DNA of 64,000 nucleotides from contig NC_010556.1 in the NCBI RefSeq assembly GCF_000019905.1, forward strand, positions 274,001 to 338,000, read 5' to 3'. Numbering within the stretch: position 1 is the stretch's first letter; each line of letters starts with the position of its first letter. A program made the position numbers and the translations under genes. Source of the DNA: Exiguobacterium artemiae 255-15 (GTDB lineage Bacteria > Bacillota > Bacilli > Exiguobacteriales > Exiguobacteriaceae). Under the pieces are notes generated by a model. That model was not told where the DNA came from. It worked only from the letters and a program-made list of their open reading frames with translations, and searched no databases. Positions 60,297 through 64,000 of this stretch are shown one piece after another.

Positions 60297-62855
60297 ATGA
60301 ACATGGCACAAATTGAGTCCACACTACAAGACATTTTTAATGAACCGTTAAAAGATGGCGAACAACGAAAGCTTGTGTTTTGGGTGGATAAGGATGAAGA
60401 ATTTACGGAGGAAATTGGTCAATTAGCATTACCAAATGTTAAAGTCCAAGCATTATCTGATCGAAATTCATTTTATATAAAGCATTTGTTGGAAGAAGAA
60501 GATTCGACGTCCTTTTATCTGATCTATACCACCCTAGAACTAAGTGTAGAAGACAATTGGTTAGTAGATACAGTACTTTATTCTAAGACATTTTTCGCAG
60601 ATCGAATTTCACTTATCTTAAATGAACTTCAGATAGATTCTTCTCTTAGAGCGATTATTAAGAAACACGAACGATTTTTTAACAATAAAGAACGCTTCCG
60701 TAAATTTCAGTCATTTGCTATTGAGTCTTACTCGGAAGAAACGATTGAATTGGCGATTATGAGCGTACTGTGTAATGTAAAAACACCAGATTTTGAAGCG
60801 GTGTTAAAAGAAGTTTTAATAGATACGCTTGACGAGGGTGAAAACAAACTCTTATCTCAGTTAGAACGATTTTTTGATATGGATATATTTTGGCGATATG
60901 TCGCAAATTACTATGGCTATGTGCGCGAAACCAAGACCTTGAAGACTTTGTTTATTCATTTAACCGTCACAGCGTTCACACATTCTATAAGCGATGAATA
61001 TTTAACGAGTGTAAAGGATTTTATAGCTGTACGAAACAAAGCAAATGCATTGGTGTTTATCGATCACTGGATGCATCATAAAACAGATAGTATAGTATTT
61101 GATCAGTATGCTGAAATGGTAGAGCAGGAAATTAAACTGCCAAGTATTCTACAAGATATTCCGGTAGATGAGTTTAAACAAGCTGATACATTCCCTTATA
61201 TCGATAAAGTCATTATTATCTACATTGCGAATAACTTAATGGAGAGGCTTGAAGATTATGAGGAGTACACGAAGCTGATTAAATTGAGACGTGTAAAACA
61301 TTATTACGAAAAGTATGCATCGATATATGAAGCTCTTTATTACACAGTAAAAATGCAGGAGTTTTATAAAGCACATCAACAAGGAATTTCACAAGGGTCA
61401 GTTATTGATTTGTACAAAGCTTATCGTGATGAGTATTTCGTTATGGATACATATTACCGGAAATTCTATGTGGCCTATGATGAAGAAAGTAATCACGAGT
61501 TAGTGAAAAAGTTAAAAGAACTTGTTGAACACTTGTATACCAACTGGTTTATCGGTGAATTGAGCTCTCATTGGTCACAATCAGTTAAGTCAGAAATGGT
61601 TGAGGAATGGTCGCTTCCAGGAATTACAAGTCAGCAAAGTTTTTATTCGTCAGCGGTTGCTCCGCATGTTCGAAAAGGTGAACGTGTTTTCGTTATTGTT
61701 TCAGATGCTATGCGTTATGAAGTGGGATTGGAACTAATAGATCTTTTAAACTTTGAAACGACAGGTATTTGTGAGATGCAATCCATGCTTGGCGTAGTTC
61801 CTTCTGTAACGAAGTTAGGTATGGCAGCACTATTACCACATCGTAAGTTAGATTTTGATGAAAATGGTCGCGTCTTAGTAGACGGAAAGGATTCAGCAGG
61901 ACTCGAAAATCGCAAAAAAATTATCGAGTCTTATGTAGAAGATAGTCTAGCCATTCATTTCCAAGATATGCTTGCCATGAATAAAGCGGCTCGTCGAGAA
62001 ACGTTTAAAGGGAAACGCGTTGTATATATTTACCACGACACAATTGATGCGATGGGCGATAAAGCTTCTACTGAAATTTATACGTTCAATGCGGTTGAAA
62101 CATCCCTAAATCAGTTAAAGGCATTAGTTAAAATGATTCGCGATGACTTAGGTGGAACGAACATCTACGTCACTGCTGACCATGGTTTTTTATATCAACG
62201 TGATGCCTTAGAAGACAGCGATAAAATAAGTAATGAAGTATTAAATGCGGTCGAAGTAAAACGTCGTTATGTATTGTCGAAAGAAAAACGCAAAATTTCT
62301 GGACAGCTTGGTATTAACTTGTCTTCAATTGTGGATAATGAAGAGCAACTGACAGCCTATGTACCAAATGGGACGATTCGAAATCGCATGCAAGGAACTG
62401 GCGTCAACTTTGTTCATGGTGGTGCAAGTTTACAAGAAGTTGTGGTTCCGTTAGTTGTCTACAAAAACAAAAGAGCTGGTCAAAAGGGATCTTATGCTCT
62501 CCAAAAAGTAGACATTAAACTCACAAGTTCGACACGCAAAATTACGAATAGTATTTTCAATTTGAATTTTTTCCAAACAGAAAAAGTTGAAGATAAGATG
62601 ATTCCGCGTACAGTGGTTATTTGTATCGAAGATATCGATGGAACGGTGTTGTCCAATGAAGAAACAATTATTGGAGATCGTACATTTGATAACCCTGGAG
62701 ATCGTATATTTAAGCTTCAATTTGTCTTAAAAAGTATTTCGTATGATCGTAACAAAATGTATTATTTACTTGTAAAAGATTTAGAAACAGGAGTTGTAAC
62801 AGAGAAGATACCATTCTCCATTAGTCTAGGAATTGTCAGTGATTTTGACTTTTAA
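60297..62855 (+). CDS. pglZ: BREX alkaline-phosphatase-domain protein PglZ
   Basis: An 852-residue BREX-1 type PglZ. The phosphatase-fold metal motifs are VSDAMRYE (Asp470 region) and TADHGFLYQR (Asp628-His629), and a C-terminal Ig-like region follows (ITNSIFNLNFFQTEKVEDKMIPRTV). In type 1 systems PglZ can act as a nuclease/phosphodiesterase and forms a complex with PglX. The ATG at 60297 follows AAAGGCAGG; 30 bases after pglX. Confidence 0.94.
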   Translation: MNMAQIESTLQDIFNEPLKDGEQRKLVFWVDKDEEFTEEIGQLALPNVKVQALSDRNSFYIKHLLEEEDSTSFYLIYTTLELSVEDNWLVDTVLYSKTFFADRISLILNELQIDSSLRAIIKKHERFFNNKERFRKFQSFAIESYSEETIELAIMSVLCNVKTPDFEAVLKEVLIDTLDEGENKLLSQLERFFDMDIFWRYVANYYGYVRETKTLKTLFIHLTVTAFTHSISDEYLTSVKDFIAVRNKANALVFIDHWMHHKTDSIVFDQYAEMVEQEIKLPSILQDIPVDEFKQADTFPYIDKVIIIYIANNLMERLEDYEEYTKLIKLRRVKHYYEKYASIYEALYYTVKMQEFYKAHQQGISQGSVIDLYKAYRDEYFVMDTYYRKFYVAYDEESNHELVKKLKELVEHLYTNWFIGELSSHWSQSVKSEMVEEWSLPGITSQQSFYSSAVAPHVRKGERVFVIVSDAMRYEVGLELIDLLNFETTGICEMQSMLGVVPSVTKLGMAALLPHRKLDFDENGRVLVDGKDSAGLENRKKIIESYVEDSLAIHFQDMLAMNKAARRETFKGKRVVYIYHDTIDAMGDKASTEIYTFNAVETSLNQLKALVKMIRDDLGGTNIYVTADHGFLYQRDALEDSDKISNEVLNAVEVKRRYVLSKEKRKISGQLGINLSSIVDNEEQLTAYVPNGTIRNRMQGTGVNFVHGGASLQEVVVPLVVYKNKRAGQKGSYALQKVDIKLTSSTRKITNSIFNLNFFQTEKVEDKMIPRTVVICIEDIDGTVLSNEETIIGDRTFDNPGDRIFKLQFVLKSISYDRNKMYYLLVKDLETGVVTEKIPFSISLGIVSDFDF

Positions 62856-62871
62856 TTGAGGAGGTGTACTT

Positions 62872-64000
62872 GTGGCAGAAGAAACAGATGGGACTTCGAC
62901 ATTAGATCTTGATAAGAAATTAAATGATATATTTGCTGGGCGAGTTGTTCGTAAAGACTTAACTAAACTCATTAAAGAAGGTGCAAATGTTCCTGTATAT
63001 GTACTTGAGTATTTGTTAGGAATGTATGCAGCGACTGATGATGAGCAGAGCATTCAAGAAGGTGTGGACCGGGTAAAAAAAATCTTGACTGACAACTTTG
63101 TTCGTCCAGACGAATCAGAAAAGATCAAATCTAGAATTCGTGAATTGGGACAATATTCAATTATTGATAAAGTGACAGTAGCTTTAAATCCGAAGATTGA
63201 TACGTATGAAGCAGAGTTTTCGAATCTTGGATTAAAAGGTGTTCCGATTCCTTCTAATTTTGTAAAAGAGTTTGATAAACTTCTTGTCGGTGGCATTTGG
63301 TGTATGGTCAAGATTGATTATTATTACGATGAAGAAGGGCGAGCTTCAAATCCATTTAGTGTTAGCAGTCTTCAGCCAATTCAAATGCCGAATATGGACA
63401 TGAATGAGGTATTTGAAGGGCGCAAGCAATTTACAAAAAATGAATGGATCGATGCATTGATTCGATCGACTGGGATGGAACCGACACAATTAGAGGAACG
63501 TGTAAAGTGGCATTTACTTTTACGACTGGTACCTCTCGTAGAAAACAACTACAACATGTGTGAACTTGGACCTCGTGGAACAGGAAAATCACATGTATAC
63601 AAAGAAATTTCACCTAACTCCATCTTAGTATCGGGTGGACAGTCAACAGTAGCCAATTTGTTCTATAATATGTCTACTCGAAAAGTTGGACTGGTTGGAA
63701 TGTGGGATTGCGTCGCATTTGATGAAGTCGCAGGTATTCGATTTAAAGACAAAGATGGCATTCAAATTATGAAGGATTACATGGCTTCAGGATCGTTTGC
63801 CAGAGGTAAAGAAGAAAAAAATGCTTCGGCCTCTATGGTGTTTGTTGGTAATATCAATCAAAGTTTAGATGTCTTATTAAAAACCTCACATTTATTTGCA
63901 CCATTCCCTGAAGAAATGGCAAATGATACGGCATTTTTTGATCGAATGCATTATTATATGCCGGGCTGGGAAATTCCCAAAATGCGACCAGACTTCTTTA
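62872..64000 (+). CDS. brxL: BREX Lon-like AAA+ protein BrxL, N-terminal part (cut by window end)
   Basis: A 376-codon frame still open at base 64000. It begins GTG 62872 (MAEETDGTSTLDLDKKLNDIFAGRVVRKDLTKLIKEGANVPVYVLEYLLG) with GAGGAGGTG upstream, 16 bases after pglZ. The AAA+ part has Walker A ELGPRGTGKSHVYKEI (Gly233 on) and Walker B-like WDCVAFDEVAG (about 278-288), as in BrxL. The Lon-like protease domain should lie beyond the window. Its presence as the sixth gene completes the type 1 BREX order. Confidence 0.94.
   Translation, partial: MAEETDGTSTLDLDKKLNDIFAGRVVRKDLTKLIKEGANVPVYVLEYLLGMYAATDDEQSIQEGVDRVKKILTDNFVRPDESEKIKSRIRELGQYSIIDKVTVALNPKIDTYEAEFSNLGLKGVPIPSNFVKEFDKLLVGGIWCMVKIDYYYDEEGRASNPFSVSSLQPIQMPNMDMNEVFEGRKQFTKNEWIDALIRSTGMEPTQLEERVKWHLLLRLVPLVENNYNMCELGPRGTGKSHVYKEISPNSILVSGGQSTVANLFYNMSTRKVGLVGMWDCVAFDEVAGIRFKDKDGIQIMKDYMASGSFARGKEEKNASASMVFVGNINQSLDVLLKTSHLFAPFPEEMANDTAFFDRMHYYMPGWEIPKMRPDFF

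Noticed and set aside
1-64000. CRISPR array, tRNA or rRNA genes
   Set aside because: No regularly spaced direct repeats, no cloverleaf with TTC-A-GGTTCGA-type T arm, and no rRNA-like conserved blocks were seen.

Overview
The window looks like chromosome of a low-to-moderate GC Gram-positive bacterium of the Bacillales, most likely Exiguobacterium. The reasons are CsoR-type copper control, a bacillithiol-linked YtxJ, a FadR-type operator matching the Bacillus consensus, tandem CrcB genes, a Bacillus-type YwiB (DUF1934) protein, a CatE/HxlR pair, many TTG and GTG starts with strong AAGGAGG ribosome sites, and intergenic repeats of a type I recall from Bacillales. The genus is inferred from gene content and codon style, not proven.

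From position 1 to about 50.7 kb the DNA has balanced base composition and ordinary, tightly packed chromosomal genes. In order it holds: an IS30-family insertion downstream of a csoR-copA-copZ copper operon; a DHA2 drug exporter; ytxJ; an overlapping pair of a thiamine-diphosphate decarboxylase-like enzyme and a succinate-semialdehyde dehydrogenase-like enzyme; a GH13 alpha-glucosidase behind a LacI-type operator; a fadF-like iron-sulphur reductase under a perfect FadR box; a MerR/CNNM magnesium-transport pair; a LytS-like sensor that has lost its phospho-acceptor histidine; galM; degV; two overlapping crcB genes; a chemoreceptor; MDR dehydrogenases; a divergent HxlR/catE pair; a surface protein, PepSY and YtkA-like lipoprotein cluster; an OatA-like acyltransferase; an ada-alkC alkylation-repair operon; a NUMOD4 protein; a diguanylate cyclase; a secreted nuclease; Nudix, peptidase and permease genes; and ridA.

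Two places carry deletion scars. At 34136-34527 the 5' end of a paralogue of the 30226-31596 surface protein abuts the 3' end of an unrelated membrane protein. At 36499-37065 the start of a SAM methyltransferase is fused in frame to the ATPase end of a histidine kinase.

A MazG-like gene translationally coupled to a PLD-nuclease/SF2-helicase gene (48107-50751) and a small unknown gene (50841-51269) lead into visibly AT-rich DNA. From 51862 to the window end this encodes a type 1 BREX phage-defence locus: brxA, brxB, brxC, pglX, pglZ and a brxL cut off at 64000. The composition shift and the 0.6 kb gene-free stretch before brxA suggest the BREX block was acquired horizontally.

The best leads for new biology are the decarboxylase/dehydrogenase pair (possible 2-oxoglutarate bypass of the TCA cycle), the degenerate LytS sensor, the uncharacterised genes at the edge of the BREX island, the palindromes in front of brxA, and the chimeric deletion products.
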